A stretch of 64,000 nucleotides of DNA from Blautia sp. (GCA_017515325.1 JAFWGA010000032.1:62001-126000); one strand, 5' to 3'. Positions 51,803-61,166 are shown, counted from the stretch's first letter. Numbers and translations: made by a program. Notes: generated by a model not told the origin, from the letters alone.

Positions 51803-52174
51803 ATGGAAACACTTGAGGAGGCATATCGGATTTTATATACGATTGCCTTGACCGCGCTGGCTGTCCTGATTGGAGTGATGGTGGTCCGTTCTGTCATTGG
51901 TCCGCGTGTGACCGACCGAATCCTCTCCATCAATATGGTGAGTACCATGACAATCGCTTCCATCGCCATTCTTTCCCGCCTGCTGGGGGAAAGCTATCTG
52001 ACGGATATTGCCCTGATCTATGCCATGATCAGCTTCATCACCGTCCTCATATTCGGTATCATCTATATCCCTGCAAAACCAAAGCGGGACATGTATTATC
52101 ACCGGTTCAGGGAGGATGAGATCAAGGATCAGATCAAGATCAGGCATCGCATACAGGAAGGAGACAAAGGATAA
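51803..52174 (+). CDS. mnhF: Cation/proton antiporter subunit F
   Basis: MrpF/MbhB-like subunit of 123 aa with three TM segments (IALTALAVLIGVMVVRSVIG, ~8-30; mid; ~63-83). GPRVTDRILSINMVS is the family signature. The C-terminal ~35 residues are charged and cytosolic. ATG 51803 has CAGGAGGT 7 nt upstream. Its stop overlaps the start of the next gene (TAATG). Confidence 0.9.
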   Translation: METLEEAYRILYTIALTALAVLIGVMVVRSVIGPRVTDRILSINMVSTMTIASIAILSRLLGESYLTDIALIYAMISFITVLIFGIIYIPAKPKRDMYYHRFREDEIKDQIKIRHRIQEGDKG

Positions 52175-52533
52175 TGATCACATTGGGCTGGATCCGTTTT
52201 GCCTTTACCTGTCTTTTGCTGGCAGGGGGACTCTTTTTTTTCGGAGCTGCCGTGATGGGCGTCTGGCGCTTTGTCTTTATCATCAACAGGATGCATGCGG
52301 CGGGGATCGGAGATACCCTGGCCCTGTTTTTGATCCTGGCGGGTTTGGCAATAGGGTCAGGCTGGAACCTGGAAACAGCCAAGCTTCTTCTTCTGTGCGT
52401 TTTCCTCTGGTTTTCCTCTCCGGTTTCGTCTCACTTTCTCAGCCAGATTGAGTATTTTACCAATCCCGAGCTGTATGACTGTGTGGAACGCGAGGAAAGC
52501 GAAGAGGACAGGAAAGCGGAAAGGGCTGAGTAG
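52174..52533 (+). CDS. mnhG: Cation/proton antiporter subunit G
   Basis: MrpG/MbhC-like subunit of 119 aa with three TM segments. GGLFFFGAAVMGVWRF and NRMHAAGIGDTLALFLILAGLAI match the family (RMHAAGxGDTLG). The C-terminus is short, acidic and charged. Overlaps mnhF by one base. Confidence 0.9.
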   Translation: MITLGWIRFAFTCLLLAGGLFFFGAAVMGVWRFVFIINRMHAAGIGDTLALFLILAGLAIGSGWNLETAKLLLLCVFLWFSSPVSSHFLSQIEYFTNPELYDCVEREESEEDRKAERAE

Positions 52534-52577
52534 TTACGATACGCCAAAATTGATTGTTGAGGAGGCGATAGTAAGAT

Positions 52578-52877
52578 ATGGAATCATTGAAACTGATCCT
52601 GCTGGTTTTACTGATCTTCTGTGCCATCTGTGTGAATCTGACAGGAAACCTGCTTCAGGCAGTGGTTATTTTTCTTTCCTATTCCATGCTCATGTGCATC
52701 GTCTGGGTGATACTGGAATCTCCGGATCTGGGCATCACAGAAGCGGCAGTGGGCTCTGGGGTGAGCGGCATCCTTTTTCTTCTGACACTCAGGAAAATAC
52801 ACGCCGAGGATGCGGGGGATACGAGTATGAGTGCGGCAGAGCCGGATGAAACTGCTCAGTCAGGAGGCGGCCGGTGA
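52578..52877 (+). CDS. DUF4040 / MbhD-like antiporter subunit
   Basis: Small membrane protein of 99 aa with three TM segments, matching the C-terminal part of MrpA and the MbhD subunit. The signature LESPDLGITEAAVGSGVSG is clear. Splitting this piece from MrpA is typical of Mbh/Mbs-like clusters rather than of the Bacillus Mrp. Last ~25 residues are a polar tail. Start after GAGGAGG; its stop overlaps the GTG of the next gene. Confidence 0.85.
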   Translation: MESLKLILLVLLIFCAICVNLTGNLLQAVVIFLSYSMLMCIVWVILESPDLGITEAAVGSGVSGILFLLTLRKIHAEDAGDTSMSAAEPDETAQSGGGR

Positions 52878-53818
52878 AGGATTTATTTGTAAGGTGGCTG
52901 AATGGCGACCTGGATGTGATGGACTGGTTTGCCCAGGGGCAGGAGGGGTATGATGAACCCAGAGAAGCCTTCAAAGCCCGGAAGAAGGAGCTGAATCATC
53001 AGATTGATGTAAGTGAGCACACCAGTGAACTCAAGGCCGTCACCAGGAAAAGCTTTGGCCTGGCTTACCAGGCAGTGGCTGTGGTCAGCTGTATCCTGCT
53101 GATCGGTGTTCTCCTGTATACGGTGGCGAATCTTCCCTACTTCGGCAGGGAAAATCCGCGGGCTGTGGAAGTGGTGCAGCGGTATGTTGAGGAAGGCCTG
53201 AAGGAGACGGGAGCGGTCAACATTGTCTCCGGTATGATCCTTGACTATCGTGCTTTCGATACATTAGGGGAGTCGCATGTTCTGTTCACCGCCCTGATCT
53301 GTGTCCTGGTCCTGCTGCGAAAGGACAAAAAAAACATGCAGTCCTTGTACGAGGACTACTATTCCATCACTCTCGACCACTATTATGATATTTCCGGTGA
53401 TTCCATCCTCCACAGGGTCGGCATGATCCTGATTCCGTCGATTCTCCTCTTTGGGATATACGTCATCCTGAACGGGCAGAATTCTCCGGGCGGAGGCTTT
53501 TCCGGAGGTGCGGTGATGGGAGCGGGCCTGATCATGACAGCGGCAGCATATGGCTTTGACCATGTAGACCGTTTTTTCACCCTTCGCTTTTTCGAAAGGA
53601 CTACTTTTATCGCTCTTACCTTTTACAGCTTTGCCAAGGGATACGTATTTTTTATGGGGGCAAACGGCCTGGAGAGCCATATCCCTAAGGGGACACCGGG
53701 CGCTGTTCTCAGCGGTGGACTGATTCTTCCCCTGGATATAGCGGTAGGTTTTGTTGTCATGTGTACCATGTTTGGCTTTTACAGCCTTTTCCGCAGAGGC
53801 AGCATAGGGGGTGACTGA
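52874..53818 (+). CDS. Fused MbhE-MnhB-like antiporter subunit
   Basis: 314 aa. Residues ~1-65 are a charged cytosolic segment with no recognised family. Residues ~68-155 match the MbhE piece (NIVSGMILDYRAFDTLGES, two TM). Residues ~170-310 match MnhB/MbhF (HRVGMILIPSILLFGIYVIL, GQNSPGGGFSGGAVMGAGLIM). The usual two proteins are one polypeptide here. GTG start, overlapping the previous stop, with AGGAGG upstream. Confidence 0.85.
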   Translation: MKDLFVRWLNGDLDVMDWFAQGQEGYDEPREAFKARKKELNHQIDVSEHTSELKAVTRKSFGLAYQAVAVVSCILLIGVLLYTVANLPYFGRENPRAVEVVQRYVEEGLKETGAVNIVSGMILDYRAFDTLGESHVLFTALICVLVLLRKDKKNMQSLYEDYYSITLDHYYDISGDSILHRVGMILIPSILLFGIYVILNGQNSPGGGFSGGAVMGAGLIMTAAAYGFDHVDRFFTLRFFERTTFIALTFYSFAKGYVFFMGANGLESHIPKGTPGAVLSGGLILPLDIAVGFVVMCTMFGFYSLFRRGSIGGD

Positions 53819-53823
53819 ACAGT

Positions 53824-54204
53824 ATGCTGGATACATTGATGAATAATTATGTCGAGGCAGCCGCGATCATTCTCTTCGGCATCGGTTTTACCATGCTTTT
53901 GTTTCAGAGAAATCTGGTAAAAAAACTGATGGGGATGAATATCATGGATACGGGGACCTTTCTCTTTCTTGCCTCAATGGGCTATATATCCGGCAGGAAG
54001 GCGCCGATCCTCAAAGAAGGGATTGCTTCGGTGGAGGCCTATATCAATCCGGTTCCGGCAGGCCTGGTACTTACCGGTATCGTGGTTTCCGTCTCGGTCA
54101 CGGCTCTTACTCTTTCCCTGACGGTGCGTTTGTATAAACGATATCATACCCTGGATATAGATGACATATATGCCATCTCAAAGCATGAGACGGAGGATAG
54201 GTGA
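53824..54204 (+). CDS. mnhC: Cation/proton antiporter subunit C
   Basis: NuoK-like subunit of 126 aa with three TM segments (IILFGIGFTMLLFQ, MNIMDTGTFLFLASMG, LVLTGIVVSVSVTALTLSL). The MrpC/MbhG pattern of a conserved Gly-Leu/Ile stretch and an NP-rich loop (EAYINPVPAGLVLTGIVV) is present. The next gene starts 1 bp after its stop. Confidence 0.9.
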   Translation: MLDTLMNNYVEAAAIILFGIGFTMLLFQRNLVKKLMGMNIMDTGTFLFLASMGYISGRKAPILKEGIASVEAYINPVPAGLVLTGIVVSVSVTALTLSLTVRLYKRYHTLDIDDIYAISKHETEDR

Positions 54205-54205
54205 A

Positions 54206-55723
54206 TTGGGATTCATATGGAACTTTCCGCTTTTTACGATCGTTTGCAGCCTCTTTTCGGGCGCACTGTGCTCCATCCTCTCTCCCAGGGCGGCAAAAAG
54301 ATACACGATCCTGTTTGAGGGAGTGCTGATCCTTTTGGCGGCCTGTGTCCTGGGATATACTCTGGGCAGCGGAGCTTCCTTTACCTATGTGATGGGGGAG
54401 TTTCCGGCACCCTGGGGCAATGAGATAAGGGCAGGCGTGCTGGAGGCTTTGTTCGCCCTGGTCTTTCTGGTGATCATGCTTTGCTCGGTATTTGCCGGCG
54501 AGAGGTTCCTGCAGAAGGATCTGGACGAAAGCAAGATCAATCTTTATTATTCCCTGGTCAATCTGATGACAGCGGCTCTGATGGCGCTGGTCTGGACAAA
54601 CGATATCTTTACCGGCTATGTATTTCTGGAGATCCTGACGCTGTCGAGCTGTGGGGTTCTGATCGTGAGGGAGATCGGCAGGACAACCCTGGCAGCCATG
54701 AGATATATGATTCTGAATCTTCTGGGTTCCGGTCTTTATCTGCTGGGAGTAGTACTTCTCTATGATACGACAGGGCATCTTCTGATGGTACCGATGAGAA
54801 CCGCCATTGCGGATATCGCAGCGGATCCGGCCAATCTTCCTGTCCTGAGCATATCAGTGGGTATCCTTACCATTGGTCTGGCTATCAAGAGCGGCCTTTT
54901 CCCCTTTCATTTCTGGATGCCGGATACCTACGGGAAGGCAAGTCCTATCTCGGCAGCGCTTTTGTCCTCCCTGGTCTCAAAGGCATATATTTTTCTTCTG
55001 CTCAAGATATACTACCGTGTGATCGGACCGGAGGTTCTCGAAAAGCTTCCGATCGGGAATATCCTGCTGGTATTGGGTATGCTGGGAATCATTTTCGGAT
55101 CGGTTTCCGCCATGCTGTCCGATGATATCAACCGCATGGTGGCCTTTTCTTCTGCTGCCCAGATCGGTTACATCTATATGGGGATCGGCATCGGCGGCCT
55201 GGCCGGATATACGGCTGCACTCTTCCATATGCTGGCTCATGCCGTGACAAAATCTCAGCTCTTTCTGTCAACCCCACGGCTGGCGGAGGTGTCGGGAGGA
55301 AATCTGGGCTTTCGCTATCTCCAGGGAAGCGGTCTGCGCAACCGGGATGCCGGAAAAGCATTTTCGGTAGCTGCTCTTTCCATGATTGGGATTCCCATAT
55401 TTGCAGGATTTGCCTCGAAGGTACTGTTTGGGATATCAGCAGTCATGGCGGACAACACGATGGAGACGGTCTGTGTACTTTTGGTTCTGGCCGTGAGCTC
55501 TCTACTGAATGTTCTGTATTTCATCCGTACCATGGTCCGGATCTATATCGCCCCGACAAAAGAACAGGTAAAAGAAGGAAAGTACGACTACCGGGTTAAG
55601 GAGGGACATAGCCCGTCCTTCTTTATCCCTATGCTGGTGCTCTCATCGATCAATGTGTTTATGGGGTTATTTTCCTGGATTATCGTGGATCTGATCCGCA
55701 CAGGATTGGGAATGTTCGCGTGA
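54206..55723 (+). CDS. Proton-translocating antiporter subunit 1 (MnhD/NuoN-like)
   Basis: Large membrane subunit of 505 aa, ~14 TM segments, NuoL/M/N fold. Key charged residues are kept: Glu in FLEILTLSSCG, Lys in AIKSGLFPFHFWMPD, and His/Lys in HMLAHAVTKSQLFL. The TTG start has GGAGG 9 nt upstream; upstream ATG codons at 54161 or 54185 would overlap mnhC. Position after mnhC corresponds to MrpD/MbhH. Confidence 0.88.
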   Translation: MGFIWNFPLFTIVCSLFSGALCSILSPRAAKRYTILFEGVLILLAACVLGYTLGSGASFTYVMGEFPAPWGNEIRAGVLEALFALVFLVIMLCSVFAGERFLQKDLDESKINLYYSLVNLMTAALMALVWTNDIFTGYVFLEILTLSSCGVLIVREIGRTTLAAMRYMILNLLGSGLYLLGVVLLYDTTGHLLMVPMRTAIADIAADPANLPVLSISVGILTIGLAIKSGLFPFHFWMPDTYGKASPISAALLSSLVSKAYIFLLLKIYYRVIGPEVLEKLPIGNILLVLGMLGIIFGSVSAMLSDDINRMVAFSSAAQIGYIYMGIGIGGLAGYTAALFHMLAHAVTKSQLFLSTPRLAEVSGGNLGFRYLQGSGLRNRDAGKAFSVAALSMIGIPIFAGFASKVLFGISAVMADNTMETVCVLLVLAVSSLLNVLYFIRTMVRIYIAPTKEQVKEGKYDYRVKEGHSPSFFIPMLVLSSINVFMGLFSWIIVDLIRTGLGMFA

Positions 55724-55857
55724 GAACCTGTCTTGCCGATACCAGGTATAGTATGCGCACGAAATACCTGAGGAATTATGCTGCTGGCAGCGGTGCGAAT
55801 TCGGCCAGTAGACGAATCGAAACGCAGGCATTTTGAATAAGAGAGGAGTAAACCATT

Positions 55858-57300
55858 ATGTTGATTATCACTGCGGCCCTGTTCCCCATTCTTGCAGGGA
55901 TCTATTTTTCCACGAGGAGACTGGAAACACAGAGCAGGAGAAATGATTACTATACGGCAACCATCATTATAACAGACCTTCTGGGAATACTGGCTGCTGT
56001 CTTCGGCAGGCCGGTGACTCTGTTCACCTTGGCAGAGGGAGTGTCTGTCTCCTTTGGAATAGACAATATCGGCAGAGTTGCCCTTAGTGCTGTCCTGATT
56101 CTCTATACGGCAGTTACCTTTTATTCCTACGAATATATGCTGGCGGAAGAGGACGTTCCTGCTTTTTTCCTCTTTCACTTTGTGTCTATGGGCGCCATGA
56201 TTGCCGTGTGTACCTCATCGAATCTGGTTACGCTGTATCTGTGCTTTGAGCTGGCCACCTTGACTTCCATGCCGCTGGTTCTCCATGAAAAGACAAAGGA
56301 ATCTATTGCTGCTGCTCTGAAATATCTTTTTTATTCCATCGCAGGAGCCCTCATGGGACTGCTGGGGGTATTCTTTGTCTGCTATTACGGGACAGGAAGC
56401 CGCTCCTTTGTCTGGGAAGGCTTTCTCTCACCGGAAAAGCTTGCCGGCCATGAGGGAGTTGTCCGCATCGCGATTTTTATCGCTATCATTGGCTTTGGGA
56501 CCAAGGCCGGCTTATATCCGATGCATGGATGGCTGCCCACTGCCCATCCCATAGCGCCTGCCCCGGCCTCCGCCCTCTTATCGGGGATTATCACAAAGGC
56601 GGGTGTGTTGGCCATCATCCGTCTGGTCTATTATTCTGTGGGCCCACAGCTGCTTCGTAACACCTGGGTGCAGTATTCCTGGATGAGTCTGTGCATGCTG
56701 ACGATATTTATGGGATCGATGATGGCCTTCCGGGAAAAAATAATGAAAAAGAGGCTGGCCTATTCGTCGATCAGTCAGCTTTCCTATATTCTGTTGGGGC
56801 TTTCCACCCTTTCCGTGGAAGGGATAAGGGGCGGCCTGCTCCATCTGCTGGCTCATTCCTCGGCCAAGGGCTGTCTGTTTCTGGCTGCCGGTGTCTTTAT
56901 CTATAAGCTGGGAAAGCGGGATGTGGCCTCCCTGAAGGGTATCGGAAGATTTATGCCTGTCACTCTTTCCTGTTTTGCTTTGGCATCTCTTTCCCTGGTG
57001 GGGATTCCTCCTATGGCCGGCTTTTTGAGCAAATGGGTCATCGCAGGCTCACTGATCGGAAACGCAAAAGGCATGTTTGCCATTGCAGCCCCGGTCATCC
57101 TTCTGATTTCCGCCCTGCTTACGGCTGGATACCTTCTTCCTGTTGTCATCGATGCATTTTTCCCTGGCCGGGACTTTGAAGGGGAAGATCTGGCAGGCTG
57201 TGAGCCTACCCGCTGGATGACAGTGCCTATGATCTGCCTGTGCGTTGTCTCACTGCTGGTCGGCGTCTTTGGCGGGACTGTCATGGAGGTGGTAATTTGA
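55858..57300 (+). CDS. Proton-translocating antiporter subunit 2
   Basis: 480 aa, ~14 TM segments. Conserved Glu in LCFELATLTSM, Lys in FGTKAGLYPMHGWLPTAHP, Lys in GIITKAG and His/Lys in LHLLAHSSAKGCLF. NuoM/MrpD type. Start after GAGAGGAG. The 134-bp gap before it holds a short hairpin (CAGGTAT...ATACCTG) and nothing else. Overlaps the next gene at its stop. Confidence 0.87.
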   Translation: MLIITAALFPILAGIYFSTRRLETQSRRNDYYTATIIITDLLGILAAVFGRPVTLFTLAEGVSVSFGIDNIGRVALSAVLILYTAVTFYSYEYMLAEEDVPAFFLFHFVSMGAMIAVCTSSNLVTLYLCFELATLTSMPLVLHEKTKESIAAALKYLFYSIAGALMGLLGVFFVCYYGTGSRSFVWEGFLSPEKLAGHEGVVRIAIFIAIIGFGTKAGLYPMHGWLPTAHPIAPAPASALLSGIITKAGVLAIIRLVYYSVGPQLLRNTWVQYSWMSLCMLTIFMGSMMAFREKIMKKRLAYSSISQLSYILLGLSTLSVEGIRGGLLHLLAHSSAKGCLFLAAGVFIYKLGKRDVASLKGIGRFMPVTLSCFALASLSLVGIPPMAGFLSKWVIAGSLIGNAKGMFAIAAPVILLISALLTAGYLLPVVIDAFFPGRDFEGEDLAGCEPTRWMTVPMICLCVVSLLVGVFGGTVMEVVI

Positions 57301-58760
57301 ATCCGCAGTTGATATTGGTGCCGGTTTTTTTGCCGATTGCCGGTGGCTTGTTTCTTCTTTCCCGGCATGAGATGGAGGAGAAGCGCCGCCTGATTTTTCT
57401 GGAGATTGTCGCCTGTATCACGACCCTGTTTGTCTGGATTATCCTCATAGGAGGCAGGACACCGGTCATGACCCTGTACCGCTTTGTGCAAGGGTTTTCC
57501 ATTGATTTTCAGGTCGATACTCCTTCTATGCTATTCGCAGGCATGGTATCTTTGATGTGGCCCCTGCTTCTTCTGTATGCCTTTTCCTATATGAAGGGGG
57601 AGGCCTATGTGAATTCCTTTTTTTCCTATTATCTCATGACCTACGGCATCACGCTGGGGCTTGCCTTTTCGGCTGATATCCTGACCATGTTTGTCTTTTA
57701 TGAGCTTCTGACCCTGGTTACTTTGCCTCTGGTGGGGCATTACCGCGATCATGAGAGCATGTACGCGGTCAGGAAATATTCCGCTTATCTGGTTTTTGGC
57801 GCTTCCCTGGCGCTGTTTTCCATGATTCTGGTAACGATGAGCGGAAATGAAGGCGTTTTCATCTATGGAGGAAGCCTGGAACCGGGTTACGCTGAGGGAC
57901 TGATGCGGATCGCTTATCTCCTTGGTTTTTTCGGTTTCGGGATCAAGGCGGCCATCTTTCCCTTCCACAGCTGGCTGCCGACAGCCTCTGTGGCGCCGAC
58001 GCCCGTGACGGCCCTGCTTCATGCGGTGGCAGTGGTAAATTCCGGGGCCTTTGCTGTGATGCGGCTGACCTATTATAATGTTGGACCGGATCTTCTCTAT
58101 GGCAGTCCGGAGCAGAGTATTGCCGTTTTTTTCTCGGCCTTTACCCTGATCTATGCCGCCGTGCTGGCTGTGAAGGAGCGACATTTCAAACGCAGGCTGG
58201 CCTATTCGACGGTCAGCAATCTTTCCTATATGCTGTTTGGCTTTTCTCTGATGACGCCTGCCGGCTTTGTCGGCGGTATGGGCCACCTCGTTTTTCACGG
58301 TACCATCAAGATCGTTCTTTTTATGTGCGCCGGAGCCTTTATGCACTGCAGCGGCAGAAAATATGTTTATGAGGTGAATGGGGTGGGAAAGAGAATGCCT
58401 GTCACCTTTGTCATGTATACCATTGCCTGTCTGGGATTGATCGGTCTTCCCATGACCTGTGGATTCATCTCCAAGTATCAGCTGATCATGGCCGGGATAG
58501 CGATGGATACCCCCTTGTCCTATCTGGGTGTGGGTTGTCTGATCTTCTCTGCCTTCCTGTGTGCCATTTACAGTCTCAGCGTGGCGGTAAGGGCCTTTTT
58601 CTCACAGCCGGAAAAGGATCTCTATGTCGACTCGGACGGTACTCGTGAGGCGGATGGCTGGATGCTGGTTCCCATCATTGCCTGTACAGGGGCTATTCTG
58701 ATTCTGGGAATGTTTCCCGCTCCTGTTGTGGGACTCATCCGTTCTGCCTGCGGTCTTTGA
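57297..58760 (+). CDS. Proton-translocating antiporter subunit 3
   Basis: 487 aa, ~14 TM segments. Glu in VFYELLTLVTLPL, Lys in FGIKAAIFPFHSWLP, His in LLHAVAVVNSG and Lys in FHGTIKIVLFMCAG are kept. The TTG start overlaps the previous stop (TTGA) with GGAGGTGG upstream; a longer frame would run into the previous gene. MrpD/NuoM type. Confidence 0.86.
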   Translation: MNPQLILVPVFLPIAGGLFLLSRHEMEEKRRLIFLEIVACITTLFVWIILIGGRTPVMTLYRFVQGFSIDFQVDTPSMLFAGMVSLMWPLLLLYAFSYMKGEAYVNSFFSYYLMTYGITLGLAFSADILTMFVFYELLTLVTLPLVGHYRDHESMYAVRKYSAYLVFGASLALFSMILVTMSGNEGVFIYGGSLEPGYAEGLMRIAYLLGFFGFGIKAAIFPFHSWLPTASVAPTPVTALLHAVAVVNSGAFAVMRLTYYNVGPDLLYGSPEQSIAVFFSAFTLIYAAVLAVKERHFKRRLAYSTVSNLSYMLFGFSLMTPAGFVGGMGHLVFHGTIKIVLFMCAGAFMHCSGRKYVYEVNGVGKRMPVTFVMYTIACLGLIGLPMTCGFISKYQLIMAGIAMDTPLSYLGVGCLIFSAFLCAIYSLSVAVRAFFSQPEKDLYVDSDGTREADGWMLVPIIACTGAILILGMFPAPVVGLIRSACGL

Positions 58761-58834
58761 ATCATGTGCCTGTAACTGTTTTGTCACCTGTTCCTACACA
58801 GTTACATTTGCCTTTCTAAAGTGGAGGGAATTGT

Positions 58835-60937
58835 ATGATCGCTCTGATCGTTTTTCTGCCCTTTGCGGCAGCGATAGGATCTTGCCTTGTCGGGGCAAGA
58901 TCAGAAGAAGCCAGGGACTGGTTTACCGTCTTTTTTACCTTTGCTGAGCTGGGCTTGTCTTTTCTGGTCCTTGTCTTTGCTCCCTCATGGGATATTCTCT
59001 ATGTCTTTAGCGATGGGCTCCATTTTGTGACAGATGGCTTCCGCGGTGTTTACTGTGTTGTGACTGCCTTTATGTGGGCGCTTACCACCCTGTTTTCCCG
59101 GGAATATTTTGCCCATGAAAGGGAAGGCCTTGGCCGCTATCTCTTTTTTGTCCTGATGACACTGGGAGCTACGGAAGGCGTCATGCTTTCCGCAGATCTG
59201 ATGACTGCCTTTGTCTTTTTTGAGATACTGTCCTTCACTTCCTTCACCTGGGTCATCCACGAAGAAAATGCGGCTGCGATACGGGCTGGCTATACCTATC
59301 TCTTTATCGCCGTGATCGGAGGCCTGGTTTTGTTTATGGGGCTTTTGCTTCTGAAAAATGCCGCCGGCACCCTTTTCTTTGTAGAATTGGCTCCCTCCAT
59401 AGAGGATGCCGAGAATACAGGGATGATTTTTGCTGCCTGTGTCTGTATTCTTTTTGGATTCGGATGCAAGGCCGGGATGTTTCCGGTTCATGTGTGGCTG
59501 CCAAAAGCCCACCCGGTGGCGCCTTCTCCCGGATCGGCTCTTTTGTCAGGTATCCTGACCAAGGTAGGAGTCTATGGAATCCTGATGACTACCCTCACCT
59601 CCATGATGGAGGAGAGGGCATTTGGACTGCTGGTGCTTTGCCTGGGTGTGATCACCATGGCTCTGGGAGCAGTGCTGGCTCTGTTTTCCGTGAACCTGAA
59701 AAGAACCTTGGCCTGCTCTTCCATGTCCCAGATCGGATTCATTCTGACAGGGATCGGTATGGCGGTGATCCTGTTCGAAGCGGGAGAATGGGAGGGGGTG
59801 GTTCTGGCGATTGCCGGTACAATGCTTCATATGGTAAACCATTCTTTGATCAAGCTGACCCTTTTCATGGCAGCCGGGGTGGTGGTGATGAACCTTCATA
59901 CCCTGACTCTCGATGATATCCGAGGCTGGGGCAGAAACAAGCTTTTCCTGAAGATATCCTTTGCCCTTGGCGCATTGGGGATCAGCGGGGTACCTGTTTT
60001 TAACGGCTATATCAGCAAGACCCTCCTTCATGAAGGGATCGTGGAAGGAATCCACGCGGCAGAGGGGCTTCATGTCTTTTTGCAGGCTGTGGAATGGATC
60101 TTTCTGTTTTCCGGCGGCCTGACCTTTGCCTATATGCTGAAGCTCTTTGTTGTGATTTTTGTGGAAAAGCATCCCTCAAAGCAGGCGGAATATGACAGCA
60201 AATCCGGCTGCATGAATTCGGCCAGTACCGCCTGTATCTTTGGCTCCAGCCTTTTGATGCTGGTGCTGGGAAATCCCTTTGTGATGAAGCAGCTGGCCTA
60301 TAAAATGATGAATTATACCGGAATTCCTCTGGAGTTTATTCCAAGCCATGAGATCCTGCATTTTAAGGCCTTCTCCCTGGTAAATCTGAAGGGCAGCTTC
60401 ATTTCTCTGGCAATCGGCGCCCTGGTTTATTTTTTCTTTGTCCAGAATGTCCTGGTAAGGGAGAATTCCTATGTCAACCTGTGGCCGGCCGGCCTTGACC
60501 TGGAGGAGCTGTTGTACAGACCGGCACTGACCCGATGGCTCCCGTCTGCATTCGGAGATTTCGCTGCCGTATACGGGGAAAACCAGATCCTGACCCCTCT
60601 TTGCCGCTATGGGCTTGCGGGTCTGGGAAAAGCAGCCGAACTGTTTGGCAGGAACCTTCTGCTGATCCCGCTATGTCGAGGGATATGGTGGCTGGGCAAT
60701 CTGTCTGGCAGGCTGCTGGAGACCAGCCTCGACCTTCTTGTCGTGGGATTCCGCGTCATCCTCTTCAGAGAAAGACCCATCCGCAGAAGTAAAGATATGC
60801 AGGCCAAGGGCATGATCCTCTGGCGCGAGGAAATAAAGGATGCCATGACACCCATCACCGGCAATTTCTCCTTTGCCCTGATGATGACCTGTATCGGTAT
60901 CCTGGTGATCCTGATCGTTATTATTTTGAGCCTGTAA
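58835..60937 (+). CDS. Proton-translocating antiporter subunit 4, long form (NuoL/MrpA-like)
   Basis: 700 aa. Residues ~1-470 are the antiporter core: Glu in VFFEILSFTSFT, Lys in FGCKAGMFPVHVWLPKAHP, His/Lys in LHMVNHSLIKLTLFMAAG. The remaining ~230 residues include TM segments and an amphipathic stretch (LETSLDLLVVGFRVILFRE) like the lateral helix of NuoL, ending in a final TM. The DUF4040 part of MrpA is not fused but encoded at 52578. Start after GTGGAGGG. Last gene of the cluster. Confidence 0.87.
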   Translation: MIALIVFLPFAAAIGSCLVGARSEEARDWFTVFFTFAELGLSFLVLVFAPSWDILYVFSDGLHFVTDGFRGVYCVVTAFMWALTTLFSREYFAHEREGLGRYLFFVLMTLGATEGVMLSADLMTAFVFFEILSFTSFTWVIHEENAAAIRAGYTYLFIAVIGGLVLFMGLLLLKNAAGTLFFVELAPSIEDAENTGMIFAACVCILFGFGCKAGMFPVHVWLPKAHPVAPSPGSALLSGILTKVGVYGILMTTLTSMMEERAFGLLVLCLGVITMALGAVLALFSVNLKRTLACSSMSQIGFILTGIGMAVILFEAGEWEGVVLAIAGTMLHMVNHSLIKLTLFMAAGVVVMNLHTLTLDDIRGWGRNKLFLKISFALGALGISGVPVFNGYISKTLLHEGIVEGIHAAEGLHVFLQAVEWIFLFSGGLTFAYMLKLFVVIFVEKHPSKQAEYDSKSGCMNSASTACIFGSSLLMLVLGNPFVMKQLAYKMMNYTGIPLEFIPSHEILHFKAFSLVNLKGSFISLAIGALVYFFFVQNVLVRENSYVNLWPAGLDLEELLYRPALTRWLPSAFGDFAAVYGENQILTPLCRYGLAGLGKAAELFGRNLLLIPLCRGIWWLGNLSGRLLETSLDLLVVGFRVILFRERPIRRSKDMQAKGMILWREEIKDAMTPITGNFSFALMMTCIGILVILIVIILSL

Positions 60938-61021
60938 AGCTGATCTATCCGCGATGGTTCGGTTCAGTTCTGTATTCCTGGGCAGTTACATGACCTGACT
61001 TTAGGGAAACGTTTTGTTTTT

Positions 61022-61129
61022 TTGCTTATTCCCTTGGGGGAGCCTCGTAAGCATGCGATGTTCTATCTGGATAAATCCAGTCACAGCATCGCATGCTTAC
61101 GGACTTTGCACAGGTCGAATATTTTGAGA
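61022..61129 (+). repeat. Intergenic repeat A, full copy upstream of tRNA-Lys
   Basis: CGTAAGCATGCGATG (61046-61060) pairs perfectly over 15 bp with CATCGCATGCTTACG (61087-61101), and an inner CTGGA-TAAA-TCCAG hairpin lies between. The right end reads GCACAGGTCGAATATTTTGAG over 21 positions shared with the ychF copy except one base. It ends 8 bp before the tRNA promoter. The rest of 60938-61021 shows nothing further. Confidence 0.85.
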
Positions 61130-61137
61130 AAAAGTTG

Positions 61138-61166
61138 TTGACAAGAAGAGAGGAAGAGGATATAAT
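61138..61166 (+). promoter_or_regulatory. Promoter of tRNA-Lys copy 1
   Basis: Perfect TTGACA, 17 bp, perfect TATAAT. Confidence 0.92.

Noticed and set aside
60200..60230. GAATTCGGCCAGTA shared with 55798-55811
   Set aside because: One copy is inside a well-supported coding region; isolated 14-nt match, taken as chance.
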